From Ignavibacteriales bacterium (GTDB lineage Bacteria > Bacteroidota > Ignavibacteria > Tepidaquicellales > Tepidaquicellaceae), in the NCBI GenBank assembly GCA_020635255.1, contig JACKAC010000001.1, positions 783,501 to 847,500 on the forward strand: DNA of 64,000 bases, read 5' to 3'. This document shows, piece after piece, positions 8,597-16,449 of this stretch (its first letter is position 1; each line of letters starts with the position of its first letter). The notes under the pieces are model-generated. The model made no database searches, had not been told where the DNA came from, and worked only from the letters and a program-made list of their open reading frames with translations. A program made the position numbers and the translations under genes.

Positions 8597-9001
8597 TTAC
8601 TGTGGAATTTCTTCCTCATTCATCCACATCAGTTCCCATATATGTCCGTCGAGGTCTGTATAGCTTCTTCCATACATAAAATCGTAATCCTGAGGCTCGC
8701 GTGTTTCGGTAGCACCTGCACCTAAAGCCCTTTCCATAAGGTCAGTTACTTCATCCTTACTGTCACAGGAGAGACAGGTTATTACCTCTGTTGTAGTTGA
8801 TGAATCTGCTATTTCCTTTGGAGTGAACTCCTTAAATTTTTTCCTAGTGAGAAGCATTGTATATATCTCATCTGAAATTACCATACATGCTGCAGTGTCA
8901 TCTGTAAATTGCGGGTTGAATTCATATCCGAGCTGTTTGAAAAAGCTTATGGATTTATCCAGATCCTTTACCGGGAGATTTACGAATATCTTCTTTGACA
9001 T
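8597..9001 (-). CDS. VOC superfamily protein (glyoxalase/bleomycin-resistance/dioxygenase fold)
   Basis: 134 residues. It begins KIFVNLPVKDLDKSISFFKQLGY, the usual first beta-alpha-beta-beta-beta module, and ends DLDGHIWELMWM, the second module. The His and Glu of this last motif (GHIWEL) are typical metal-ligand positions. It probably acts as a dimer in the cytosol; the substrate is unknown. The ATG at 9001 lies 6 bases after the stop of the RibD-C gene, which indicates co-transcription. It is one of three VOC-fold genes in the same operon, and the three are not close copies of one another. Confidence 0.85.
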   Translation of the reverse strand: MSKKIFVNLPVKDLDKSISFFKQLGYEFNPQFTDDTAACMVISDEIYTMLLTRKKFKEFTPKEIADSSTTTEVITCLSCDSKDEVTDLMERALGAGATETREPQDYDFMYGRSYTDLDGHIWELMWMNEEEIPQ

Positions 9002-9007
9002 TACTAT

Positions 9008-9574
9008 TTATTTATCTTTTGGTTTATATTTGTTTAATACTTTACCGCTATCGAAAGTCCTGGACTCAAGTAAGGTCAGATTAAAAATATGGTAATTGTC
9101 TCCAAAGATTCGGCGTCCATTACCGATTGCTGCCGGGTTAATTACCAGATAATATTCATCTATTAAATTTGCTTCAATAAGGCTCGAAACAAATGTTGCA
9201 CCGCCATAAACAATAATGTCTTTCCCGTCCATATTTTTCAATTCGTTGATTATATCTATTGAATTCTGAAGTGTTGTATTATTCCAATTTGATTCTGTTA
9301 AAGTTCTGGAGAAGACTATCTTTGGATAATCTACCATCTTTTTTGCGAATGCGTATTCTTCACTTTCCGGTTTTTCCAAAGCAGCTTCCCAGTGTTTTAC
9401 AAAACCGTCTGTCATATTATGTCCCAGGAGTATTGTATCGCATGAATCGGTGAGCTCTGTTACATATTTTTTTACGTCATCAGTCCATTGCATCATAGCC
9501 CAGTCGAGCTCGCCATTAGGACCGCAGACGAACCCGTCCACGGTCATTTGTACCTGTAATTTTAGTTTTCTCAT
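9008..9574 (-). CDS. Dihydrofolate reductase-like (RibD C-terminal) protein
   Basis: 188 residues. The N-terminus KLKLQVQMTVDGFVCGPNGELDW and the later DIIVYGGATFVSSLIEANLIDEY show the RibD_C/DHFR-like NADPH-binding fold of the YyaP/YwjB type. The GGATF loop is the usual dinucleotide-binding site. Such stand-alone proteins are common in stress-type clusters with VOC genes; their reactions are mostly unknown. The stop codon of the previous VOC gene directly abuts this ATG. No secretion signal is present. Confidence 0.85.
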   Translation of the reverse strand: MRKLKLQVQMTVDGFVCGPNGELDWAMMQWTDDVKKYVTELTDSCDTILLGHNMTDGFVKHWEAALEKPESEEYAFAKKMVDYPKIVFSRTLTESNWNNTTLQNSIDIINELKNMDGKDIIVYGGATFVSSLIEANLIDEYYLVINPAAIGNGRRIFGDNYHIFNLTLLESRTFDSGKVLNKYKPKDK

Positions 9575-9991
9575 TTACATTTTTGAATTTGGCTGAAGAA
9601 CCCCGATTCTGTTTCCTTCGGTATCTTTAATTGAAATAAACAGACCAACACCCGGGATATCATCTGGTTTATCTTTTCCCTGGCTGCCCCCAAGAACTTC
9701 ACCACCTGATTCTTCCACTGCTTTCATTGCTTCATTAATGTCGTCGACCGCGATAACAACCGATGGGCATGATTTTTCATCTGCCCTTTGGAATAATCCT
9801 CCGTTTATCATTCCCGGGTTCTTTGGAAAACCGTTCTCACCACGCTCGGAAGTGGATACAACAGTATAGTTACCCATTTCAGGCCCAAACTTTTGGGCTT
9901 CCCAGCCAAAGGCATTGGCATAAAAGTCTGAAGCTCTATCCCTATCCTCTACAGGGAGTTCGAAGTGTACTACCGGATTCATTTTGCTCAT
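9575..9991 (-). CDS. VOC superfamily protein
   Basis: 138 residues. NPVVHFELPVEDRDRASDFYANAFGW is the classic start of a Glyoxalase_2-like domain, and FISIKDTEGNRIGVLQP is the second-module end. The His/Glu metal ligands are not both present: the last motif has NRIGV instead of HxxE. It may therefore bind ligands rather than act as a metalloenzyme. It resembles the Cfp30B/27 kDa antigen type. The gene is in the middle of the six-gene operon, with a 27-base gap upstream and none downstream. Confidence 0.84.
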   Translation of the reverse strand: MSKMNPVVHFELPVEDRDRASDFYANAFGWEAQKFGPEMGNYTVVSTSERGENGFPKNPGMINGGLFQRADEKSCPSVVIAVDDINEAMKAVEESGGEVLGGSQGKDKPDDIPGVGLFISIKDTEGNRIGVLQPNSKM

Positions 9992-10018
9992 TTTGTTATT
10001 TCTTTAATTTTTAAAATT

Positions 10019-10504
10019 TTATGAGTTCATAGCTCTTTCTATTTCAGCGAGATCGAATTTTCTCATCTGCATTAATGCTCCCATTGCTTTTCTGGACTTC
10101 TCGGAATCTCCTGTCATAATTTCCTCCCAGTTAGCGGGACAGATCTGCCAGGATAAGCCGTATTTATCTTTTAGCCATCCGCACATCGACTCCTGTCCGC
10201 CATCCGACGTCAGCTTATCCCAGAAATAATCTATTTCTTCCTGACCATTGCACATTACCATCAATGAAATTGATTCATTGAATTGAAATAAAGGTCCTCC
10301 ATTGAGAGCGAGGAATTTTCTTCCTTCCAACTCAAATGATATGGTCATTACTTGCCCTTCGGTTTGCTTTGCAGCTTCAGCTACTTCTTTAGTGTACCGG
10401 GCAATGTGGTTTATTTTAGAATTCTTAAATACCGACACATAAAAGCTTACTGCTTCTTCCGCCTGGTTATCGAACCAGAGGCAATCTTGAATTTTGTTTT
10501 CCAT
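10019..10504 (-). CDS. PhnB-like VOC protein (3-demethylubiquinone methyltransferase-like fold)
   Basis: 161 residues. IQDCLWFDNQAEEAVSFYVSVF and FLALNGGPLFQFNESISL are the markers of the PhnB-like VOC family (Pfam 3-dmu-9_3-mt). The closing part has DKYGLSWQICP. The old family name overstates what is known, as no methyltransferase motif is present. It is cytosolic and dimeric by analogy. It is the second gene of the operon, 26 bases after the DUF1428 gene. Confidence 0.87.
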   Translation of the reverse strand: MENKIQDCLWFDNQAEEAVSFYVSVFKNSKINHIARYTKEVAEAAKQTEGQVMTISFELEGRKFLALNGGPLFQFNESISLMVMCNGQEEIDYFWDKLTSDGGQESMCGWLKDKYGLSWQICPANWEEIMTGDSEKSRKAMGALMQMRKFDLAEIERAMNS

Positions 10505-10530
10505 TTTAATTCAGAGTTTATTTGATTTAT

Positions 10531-10914
10531 TTATTCTCCTACGAATACCTTGAAACCACCCATTGCCATTTTCCTCATATCGAATGGCATTTTTTTACCC
10601 ATACAATCCTCCATTAATCCCGGATCCGCCATAACTATTTTGTTGATCCTGTTCCTGTCGGCTTTGGATTTGTACGTGATGAACGAGAAAACCAATGCTT
10701 CATTTTTTTTGTGTTTGACATAATCGCCGAATCCTGTCATTCCCTCAATTTTCATATCGTCACCCATACTTTCTATGTAGCTCAATGCACCGTGCTTCAT
10801 ATATATCTTACGGGCTTTATCAGAAATTTTCTTGTATTCCTTTAGTTTTGATGTTTGTACCGGAAGCAGGAATCCGTCCACGTACTTAGCCGATGATTTT
10901 GTACTTTTTGCCAT
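10531..10914 (-). CDS. DUF1428 family protein
   Basis: 127 residues. YVDGFLLPVQTSKLKEYKKISDKA, the MTGFGDYVK turn, and the ending PFDMRKMAMGGFKVFV are characteristic of DUF1428, a ferredoxin-like dimeric alpha-beta barrel family of unknown function. It is the first gene of the operon and faces the regulatory region shared with the AraC-type gene. Its ATG at 10914 lies about 50 bases after the -7 element TATATTTG on the minus strand. DUF1428 genes are often found with VOC and DGPF-type stress genes, and the same neighbourhood is present here. Confidence 0.85.
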   Translation of the reverse strand: MAKSTKSSAKYVDGFLLPVQTSKLKEYKKISDKARKIYMKHGALSYIESMGDDMKIEGMTGFGDYVKHKKNEALVFSFITYKSKADRNRINKIVMADPGLMEDCMGKKMPFDMRKMAMGGFKVFVGE

Positions 10915-10964
10915 AATTTGATTTTTGGTTTATCAGAATTTACGGTTTTAATATAAAGTCTTTA

Positions 10965-10972
10965 CAAATATA
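10965..10972 (-). promoter_or_regulatory. -7 element of the DUF1428-VOC-doxX operon
   Basis: Read on the minus strand, TATATTTG matches TAnnTTTG. No TTG lies 20 bases upstream of it, but the first copy of the 36-bp direct repeat begins 24 bases upstream. A weak -33 beside a regulator site fits activator-dependent transcription. Confidence 0.5.
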
Positions 10973-10996
10973 AGATGATAAATCTAATTCTTGAGC

Positions 10997-11094
10997 GTGC
11001 AATTACGCCAATAAAAGAGGTTGAATGCGACAAATATGGTAATTGTTACTTCAACGAGGTGTAAATACGCCAACACTAGGGGTTGATTGCGACA
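10997..11094. repeat. Two 36-bp direct repeats, probable operator of the GlxA/AraC regulator
   Basis: Copy 1 is 10997-11032 and copy 2 is 11059-11094; they match at 29 of 36 positions and are 62 bp apart, close to six helical turns. Each holds TACGCCA near its left end and TGCGACA at its right end, so every copy has two related half-sites (TGGCGTA and TGTCGCA on the other strand), as expected for a dimer with two helix-turn-helix units per subunit. Copy 1 abuts the operon promoter. Copy 2 overlaps the -33 element of the regulator's own promoter. Confidence 0.65.
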
Positions 11095-11113
11095 CCATTA
11101 TCGAGTAATTTTG
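11083..11113 (+). promoter_or_regulatory. Promoter of the GlxA/AraC-type regulator
   Basis: TTG at 11083-11085, a 20-base spacer and TAATTTTG at 11106-11113 match the TTG-N20-TAnnTTTG promoter form found elsewhere in this window. The -33 element lies inside copy 2 of the direct repeat, which suggests autoregulation. Confidence 0.65.
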
Positions 11114-11137
11114 TATTAACAATCTAATTAAAATTTC

Positions 11138-12118
11138 ATGAAAAGAATATCTATATTAGTACCAAAAAGAGCGATATTAGGAAGTTTGGAGGGGACGAGA
11201 ATGATATTTACTCAAGTAAACCAGATATTCCAATCCCAGGGGGCCCCGGCATTATTCGATGTTCAGCTTGTTGGACTTACAAGAGAAACACCGGTAAGCG
11301 GAGGAGCTTTTACAGCAAATGCAACTGCATTGATTACCGAAGTGGACGAAACCGACCTTATAGTTATACCCGCTCTGGACGGTGAGATAACAAGCGCTAT
11401 CGATGATAATAAAGAATTTATTCCCTGGATTGTAAAGCAATATAAGAATGGTGCTGAAATTGCTAGTTTATGTATGGGAGCGTTTCTGCTTGCAGAAACC
11501 GGGTTACTCAAAGGGAAGAAATGCTCGACGCACTGGATGGCAGCAAATGAATTTAGGAAGTTATTCCCGGATATTGAGTTGGTTGATGATAAAGTTGTAA
11601 CCGAAGAGCAGGGAATATATTCGAGCGGGGGAGCATTCTCTTACTTGAATCTCATTCTCCATCTGATTGAAAAATATGCCGGCCGTGACATGGCAATATT
11701 TGTTTCCAAGATCTTTGCAATTGAAATAGAAAGGAGGACTCAAACTCCTTTTACTATATTCCAGGGACAAAAAGATCATGAGGATGAAGAGGTAAAGCAG
11801 GCTCAGGAGTTTATAGAAAAACACTTCAATGACAAGCTAACAGTTGATCAGCTCGCTAAGATGTTTTATATAGGCAGAAGAACGTTCGAAAGGAGGTTCA
11901 AAAAGGCTACGACCAACACAGTAATTGAATACATACAGCGTGTAAAGATCGAGGCCGCTAAGAAAATGCTGGAATCATCACGTGAAAATGTAAATGAGGT
12001 AATGTATAATGTTGGTTATTCTGACAGCAAGGCTTTCAGAAATATTTTTAAAAAAGTAGTTGGCTATTCACCACTGGAATATAAGAGGAAATATAATAAA
12101 GAAGGAGCTTACGCATAA
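11138..12118 (+). CDS. GlxA-family transcriptional regulator (DJ-1/PfpI + AraC)
   Basis: 326 residues. About 1-190 form a DJ-1/PfpI-like domain with the nucleophile-elbow sequence ASLCMGAF and the following THWMAANEF strand. About 220-320 form an AraC DNA-binding domain with two helix-turn-helix units (LTVDQLAKMFYIGRRTFERRF, then NVNEVMYNVGYSDSKAFRNIFKK) and YSPLEYK at the end. This is the GlxA type of regulator, which senses small molecules through the PfpI part. It is divergent from the six-gene operon, with the paired 36-bp repeats between them, so that operon is its likely target. The ligand is unknown. Confidence 0.9.
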   Translation: MKRISILVPKRAILGSLEGTRMIFTQVNQIFQSQGAPALFDVQLVGLTRETPVSGGAFTANATALITEVDETDLIVIPALDGEITSAIDDNKEFIPWIVKQYKNGAEIASLCMGAFLLAETGLLKGKKCSTHWMAANEFRKLFPDIELVDDKVVTEEQGIYSSGGAFSYLNLILHLIEKYAGRDMAIFVSKIFAIEIERRTQTPFTIFQGQKDHEDEEVKQAQEFIEKHFNDKLTVDQLAKMFYIGRRTFERRFKKATTNTVIEYIQRVKIEAAKKMLESSRENVNEVMYNVGYSDSKAFRNIFKKVVGYSPLEYKRKYNKEGAYA

Positions 12119-12123
12119 GCTCC
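12104..12123 (+). terminator. Stem-loop across the stop codon of the regulator gene
   Basis: GGAGCTTA-CGCA-TAAGCTCC is a perfect 8-bp hairpin that contains the TAA stop of the preceding gene, followed by a T-rich tract (TAATGTTTATTTT). It is a moderate terminator between convergent genes. Confidence 0.55.
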
Positions 12124-12131
12124 TCTAATGT

Positions 12132-14309
12132 TTATTTTATCAGTACCATTTTTTTAGTTTGAAAAAATTCTTCTGTCTCTAACTTGTAAAAGTAAATACC
12201 GCTTGGCAAAGTACCTCCATCGAATGTATATTCGTAACTTCCCGCATTTAACCTCTCACTTACCAGTATCGCAACTTCCTGCCCTAGTACATTGTAAACT
12301 TTTAAACTGGTTAATCCCGAGTGGGAGATATCAAATCGTATTTTAGTTGAAGGGTTGAATGGGTTTGGAAAATTTTGGCTTAGATTAAACTCATTTGGGA
12401 TTTCACTACCTGTTTGAGAAAGAATATTTGTCAAAACAGGACCACCTGTTGTAGTCTTTAGTATCATTCCATAGCGACCGCAGATATATCCCGTGTTTGC
12501 GTCAACAAAAAATATTCCCCATTGTGGTACGTGTATATCAGGGAATGGAATATGCCATTCCCAATCCTCACCGCCATTGGTTGTTCTGACAACTTTTTTT
12601 AATAAAGGAGAATAATCTGCAAAGTAGAAACCGATAGTCGAATTTACAAACATTAAATCAGTAAAGTTAGGATCCAGAGGTATATCTTGTTGTGATTCAT
12701 AATTATTTTCGCCCCTTATATGATTAAGTTCAAACCAGTTATTTCCGGCGTTCGTTGTTTTAAAAGTGCGGTTGGTATAGGGTTCATTTCTAATAGCATA
12801 ACCGGTGTCATTAAAAAATTGCATAATTGTCATAGACACATCGATTGATTCGCCAAATGTAGTTGTCCAATTCAATCCGCCATTTGTACTTTTAAAAAAT
12901 TTTCCATAGGGTAATCCAAAGTAAGTTACCCCGCCGGCTATAATTGTCGAATCATTATAATATTTGACACATCCTGTCTTAAAGGGAACTGTAAGCTGAA
13001 ACCAGTTATTCCCGGCATTAGTAGTCTTAATAAAAAATGGGCTATTTCTTACGGCAACAAGTCCGGTATTTGCATTTAGAAAACTTGCCGCTGATAGGGA
13101 ACTTCCTGTTACCCCTGTATTTAATGTTTGCCATGCAGTACCCCCGTTAGTTGTTTTTATCAATAAGCCATTTTCACCGGAAATGTATCCCGTATTTTGG
13201 TTATAAAAATATATTTCAGCTAATCTTGTTGTTGTTCCTGAATTTACTGTAAGCCAGTTGTTTCCGCCATTTGTAGTTCTTAGCAAAGCTCCACCTGTAC
13301 CGCAAGAAAGCCCTGTCAAAGCATTGAAAAAATAAATATCAAACAGTTCCTCCCTTGTACCATATGAAATATAATCCCAGTTAATGCCTCCGTTGTGGGT
13401 TTTTGCCATGAAACCGTTTAGCCCAACTGTAAAACCTGTGGAGTCATTTACATAATCTACTTTTTCTACTTTTGTATCACTTGTAATTGTTTCGTAGTTT
13501 TCTCCTCCGTCAGTTGTTTTAAGGATGAAATTTCCAGTTTCTCTGGTAAAATAACCGGTGGACGAATTTAAAAAATGAACTTCATCGAATTTGCCTAAGC
13601 CGCTATAGTAAACTGTCCATGTTATACCACCGTCTGTTGTCCTTTTTACTCCTCCACCTGTTCCTAATACAAAACCTGTCATTGAATTAATAAAATGCAC
13701 GGCATAGTCGGATGATGGAACAGAGTTCGGTGTCCAGGAATTTCCTCCGTCCGTTGTTTTTAATAAATGGTTTCTTTCGCTGACAGTATAGCCGGTGTTC
13801 GCATTTATGAACATAATATCAAGAAGATCTCTGTTATAAAAAGTAGGTATCGAATCCCAATTGATTCCTCCATCTGTAGTTTTGACAAATGTTCCGTTGT
13901 CACCACATGCAAATCCGGTTGTTGAATCTATGAAGAAGATACTTGCCAGTGTCTTTACTGTATGTGAATTGGCTTCTTGCCAGAGTGTACCCCCGTTAGT
14001 TGTATAGAAAATATGTCCCTTGCTTCCACATGCAACAACTTTTGCAGGAGAGAGGACAAATGCATCATATGTGTTTACAGTGTCGGGAGTATATTGAGGG
14101 ATATACGATACCCCCCCATTAGTAGTCTTAACCACTATTCCCCCCAACCCAAATGCCCAACCGGTATTATTATCGATGAAAGCTAAAGTGTTTAGAGTTC
14201 GCGTAGTAGGATACGGATTTTGTTCGGTCCATCCGTTAAAGGTAAATAATTGGGAATATAGGGGAAGTGATGAAAATAGCAGAATTAGGGTAAAGTATAT
14301 CTTCTTCAT
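12132..14309 (-). CDS. Secreted YCF48/BNR-repeat protein with T9SS sorting domain
   Basis: 725 residues. A signal peptide (MKKIYFTLILLFSSLPLYSQ) is followed by some fourteen repeats of 40-45 residues with the pattern NTGYxxGxxGxxxKTTNGGxxW, the YCF48/photosystem-II-stability-like beta-propeller repeat. The final 80 residues are a T9SS type A domain (NFPNPFNPSTKIRFDI, GIYFYKLETEEF, KKMVLIK). It is probably cell-surface or released. A plus-strand gene at 42453 encodes a 697-residue protein of the same build. No enzymatic motif is visible; adhesion or matrix binding is only a guess. Confidence 0.9.
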   Translation of the reverse strand: MKKIYFTLILLFSSLPLYSQLFTFNGWTEQNPYPTTRTLNTLAFIDNNTGWAFGLGGIVVKTTNGGVSYIPQYTPDTVNTYDAFVLSPAKVVACGSKGHIFYTTNGGTLWQEANSHTVKTLASIFFIDSTTGFACGDNGTFVKTTDGGINWDSIPTFYNRDLLDIMFINANTGYTVSERNHLLKTTDGGNSWTPNSVPSSDYAVHFINSMTGFVLGTGGGVKRTTDGGITWTVYYSGLGKFDEVHFLNSSTGYFTRETGNFILKTTDGGENYETITSDTKVEKVDYVNDSTGFTVGLNGFMAKTHNGGINWDYISYGTREELFDIYFFNALTGLSCGTGGALLRTTNGGNNWLTVNSGTTTRLAEIYFYNQNTGYISGENGLLIKTTNGGTAWQTLNTGVTGSSLSAASFLNANTGLVAVRNSPFFIKTTNAGNNWFQLTVPFKTGCVKYYNDSTIIAGGVTYFGLPYGKFFKSTNGGLNWTTTFGESIDVSMTIMQFFNDTGYAIRNEPYTNRTFKTTNAGNNWFELNHIRGENNYESQQDIPLDPNFTDLMFVNSTIGFYFADYSPLLKKVVRTTNGGEDWEWHIPFPDIHVPQWGIFFVDANTGYICGRYGMILKTTTGGPVLTNILSQTGSEIPNEFNLSQNFPNPFNPSTKIRFDISHSGLTSLKVYNVLGQEVAILVSERLNAGSYEYTFDGGTLPSGIYFYKLETEEFFQTKKMVLIK

Positions 14310-14480
14310 AGGTAATTTTTGATTAAATTAACCCACTTAGTTATCCAAACTCTACTCTTTAAAAGTATAAATATTATATGCCATTTTTTCAAGATTGGAA
14401 TACAGTGGTAATATATTATTATTTGCTGTTTTTTCACTGTCCACTTTTTTAGATTTTTACCCTATCTTACTGTATTTAGC

Positions 14481-14511
14481 TTGATTGTTTTGCTTTATTG
14501 TGGTATTTTTG
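14481..14511 (+). promoter_or_regulatory. Promoter of rpsF-ssb
   Basis: TTG at 14481-14483, a 20-base spacer, and TATTTTTG at 14504-14511 give the full TTG-N20-TAnnTTTG arrangement. Transcription would start near 14518, about 37 bases before the rpsF start codon. Confidence 0.7.
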
Positions 14512-14554
14512 AGACTTTGGTAAAAATAATGTTAAAATAACGTAAACAAACGAT

Positions 14555-15001
14555 TTGGCAAACAGATATTACGAGTCTTATATTATCGTAGATGGTAATT
14601 ATGAAGATTCACAGGTTGAAGAGATAGTCACACGTTACGAGAAGTTCCTGAAAGATCACAACGCGGAGATTAAAGAGCTTGAGAGGATAGGAAGGAAACG
14701 ACTGGCATACCCCATCAAAAAAAGGCTAAACGGATTTTACATTTGTTATGAATTTCTCGCCGAGCCTGAATTAATCAAAGAACTTGAAATGAAGTACAAG
14801 GTAGATGACGAGATCCTTCGTTTTCTTACCGTACAGACAGATGAAAAAACTCTTGAACGCCGTGCGAAGCACTTCAAGAGAAAGGCCGAAGAGCTTGCTA
14901 AAGCCGAAGCCGAAAGCAAGGAGGAAGCTAAGCAAGAGGGAACTCCCGAAGGAAAGACTGACAACAGGGAGAGAAAACCTCAAGCGGAAGCTGTCAAGTG
15001 A
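14555..15001 (+). CDS. rpsF: Ribosomal protein bS6
   Basis: 148 residues. Residues 1-95 are bS6 (YYESYIIVDGNYEDSQVEEIV, RKRLAYPIKK, YEFLAEPELIKELE, ILRFLTV). The remaining 50 residues are a charged Lys/Glu-rich tail that is not part of the usual 95-100 residue protein. bS6 binds the 30S central domain together with bS18. Translation starts at TTG (14555), with no Shine-Dalgarno; no ATG upstream gives the conserved N-terminus. It begins an operon with ssb behind a clear promoter. The usual partner gene rpsR is not nearby. Confidence 0.94.
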   Translation: MANRYYESYIIVDGNYEDSQVEEIVTRYEKFLKDHNAEIKELERIGRKRLAYPIKKRLNGFYICYEFLAEPELIKELEMKYKVDDEILRFLTVQTDEKTLERRAKHFKRKAEELAKAEAESKEEAKQEGTPEGKTDNRERKPQAEAVK

Positions 15002-15082
15002 TCCGGTTCGTCTCCGGGTATGCAATGAGTGTGACTTAATTTTTTTAACTAACTTTAACAACCTATTTGCGGGAGGTAAAAC

Positions 15083-15562
15083 ATGGCTGAATTTAAGATG
15101 CCCGAATTAAACTCTGTGATCATCGCAGGAAACCTCACCAAGGATCCGATCTTTAGGCAGACGACTAACGGAACACCGGTGGTTAATTTTTCGATTGCGA
15201 GCAACAGAAGATTCAGGGACAAAAACGACGAGTGGAAAGAAGATGTTTGCTACGTCGGGATTGTTGCCTGGAACAGACTGGCAGAAAGCTGCAGAGATAA
15301 GCTCAAAAAAGGTAACGCTGTCTTAGTCGATGGTGAGCTTCAAAGCAGGACTTTCAAAACTGAAGATGGTAACAACAGAACCATCGTTGAAATTAAAGCA
15401 AGAAGGATCCAATTTCTTAATAAGAGAGCCTCATCTGGCGAAGGTGACGATGATGACTCTATTTTGGAAGATGATTCTGATTCGCATGACTCAGGAATGG
15501 ATGATGATAATTTCGATTCGCTCCTATCACCTGAAGATTCTGAACTAATTAAAGGGAATTAA
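15083..15562 (+). CDS. ssb: Single-stranded DNA-binding protein
   Basis: 159 residues. The OB fold (about 8-115) shows NSVIIAGNLTKDPIFRQT, FSIASNRRFRD and the W/F positions that stack on DNA. The tail is very acidic (GDDDDSILEDDSD), but the protein ends DSELIKGN. The DDDIPF-type tip, which recruits partner proteins in most bacteria, is missing. The ATG at 15083 follows a GGGAGG ribosome site. It lies 81 bases after rpsF in the usual rpsF-ssb order. Confidence 0.94.
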   Translation: MAEFKMPELNSVIIAGNLTKDPIFRQTTNGTPVVNFSIASNRRFRDKNDEWKEDVCYVGIVAWNRLAESCRDKLKKGNAVLVDGELQSRTFKTEDGNNRTIVEIKARRIQFLNKRASSGEGDDDDSILEDDSDSHDSGMDDDNFDSLLSPEDSELIKGN

Positions 15563-15587
15563 TCTATCGAAAGTTTTTACATCTTAA

Positions 15588-15625
15588 AAGGGGCAGGTTA
15601 TTAACCTTCCCCTTGTTTATATTTT
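15588..15625 (+). terminator. Stem-loop between ssb and rplI
   Basis: AAGGGGCAGGTT (15588-15599) pairs with AACCTTCCCCTT (15603-15614) with one mismatch, followed by a T-rich stretch. It probably ends or attenuates the rpsF-ssb transcript before rplI. This stretch is where rpsR would normally lie; no S18 reading frame is present. Confidence 0.6.
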
Positions 15626-15637
15626 AAATATAGAGAC

Positions 15638-16300
15638 ATGAAGATAATATTAAAAGAAGATCACGGCGTCCTTGGATCAGCCGGCGATGTAGTAGAAGTA
15701 AAGGGCGGGTACGCAAGGAACTACTTAATTCCCCGCGGTATAGGTAAAGTTGCTAACGAGTCAAACATCAAAGCGATGTCTGAGCTCCGCAAGCAGCAGC
15801 ATAAAAAGATCGAAAAAGAGGTTGAAGATGCAAAGAATCTTGCCGGCGAACTCGAAAAGGTTACTCTTCAAATGACCGTTAAAACCGGTGAAGATAACAA
15901 AGTATTTGGCTCGGTAACTTCACAAAATCTTGCCGACGAACTGCATGGAAAAGGATTTGCGGCAATAGATAAAAGAAAGATTCTTCTTCCACATCCTATT
16001 AGAGAAATAGGCGAATTTCCTGTAAAGATCAAAGTTTACGGCGAAGTTATGGCTGAGATCAAAGTAATTGTGGAAAAAGAAGCCACTGATGATAAGGTTG
16101 TTGATAAAGTACAGGAAGAAATAGACGCGAAAAAAGCCGCTGAAGAGAAAGCTCAAGCTGTAACTCAGGAAGTTGTCGAAGAAAAAGTCGAAGAAACTCC
16201 GGAGATTGTGGCTGAAGATGAGGTTATAGCCGAAGAAAAAATTGAAGAGCCGGTTCCCGAAGATAGCGGAGAAGAAAATCAGGAAGAAGGTAAAGAGTAG
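15638..16300 (+). CDS. rplI: Ribosomal protein bL9 with acidic C-terminal extension
   Basis: 220 residues. Residues 1-148 are bL9: MKIILKEDHGVLGSAGDVVEVK, GYARNYLIPRG, the long connecting helix with KKIEKEVEDA, and the second domain ending near ...IKVIVEKE. The last 70 residues are a Glu/Ala/Val-rich acidic tail that typical bL9 proteins (about 150 residues) lack. bL9 binds 23S rRNA near the L1 stalk and helps keep the reading frame. It follows ssb after a stem-loop and is closed by a strong terminator. Confidence 0.94.
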   Translation: MKIILKEDHGVLGSAGDVVEVKGGYARNYLIPRGIGKVANESNIKAMSELRKQQHKKIEKEVEDAKNLAGELEKVTLQMTVKTGEDNKVFGSVTSQNLADELHGKGFAAIDKRKILLPHPIREIGEFPVKIKVYGEVMAEIKVIVEKEATDDKVVDKVQEEIDAKKAAEEKAQAVTQEVVEEKVEETPEIVAEDEVIAEEKIEEPVPEDSGEENQEEGKE

Positions 16301-16326
16301 TAAGGTTAATAAATAAGTAGATTTCC

Positions 16327-16362
16327 AAAAATCCGTCTCTGGTCTCAGGGACGGATTTTTTA
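16327..16362 (+). terminator. Terminator after rplI
   Basis: AAAATCCGTC (16328-16337) pairs perfectly with GACGGATTTT (16350-16359), with a 12-base loop and a continuing T-run. Confidence 0.88.
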
Positions 16363-16449
16363 TTTCTATTTTACGTTGTTTTGGATTAATATTGGAATTA
16401 AATTTATGAAATTATTGAGATATTTTTAAATATTAGTTATTTTAATCAT

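Noticed and set aside
10997..11094. Paired repeats considered as CRISPR remnant or plasmid-type iterons
   Set aside because: Only two copies, placed on two divergent promoters next to a regulator gene; no Cas or replication gene is present.
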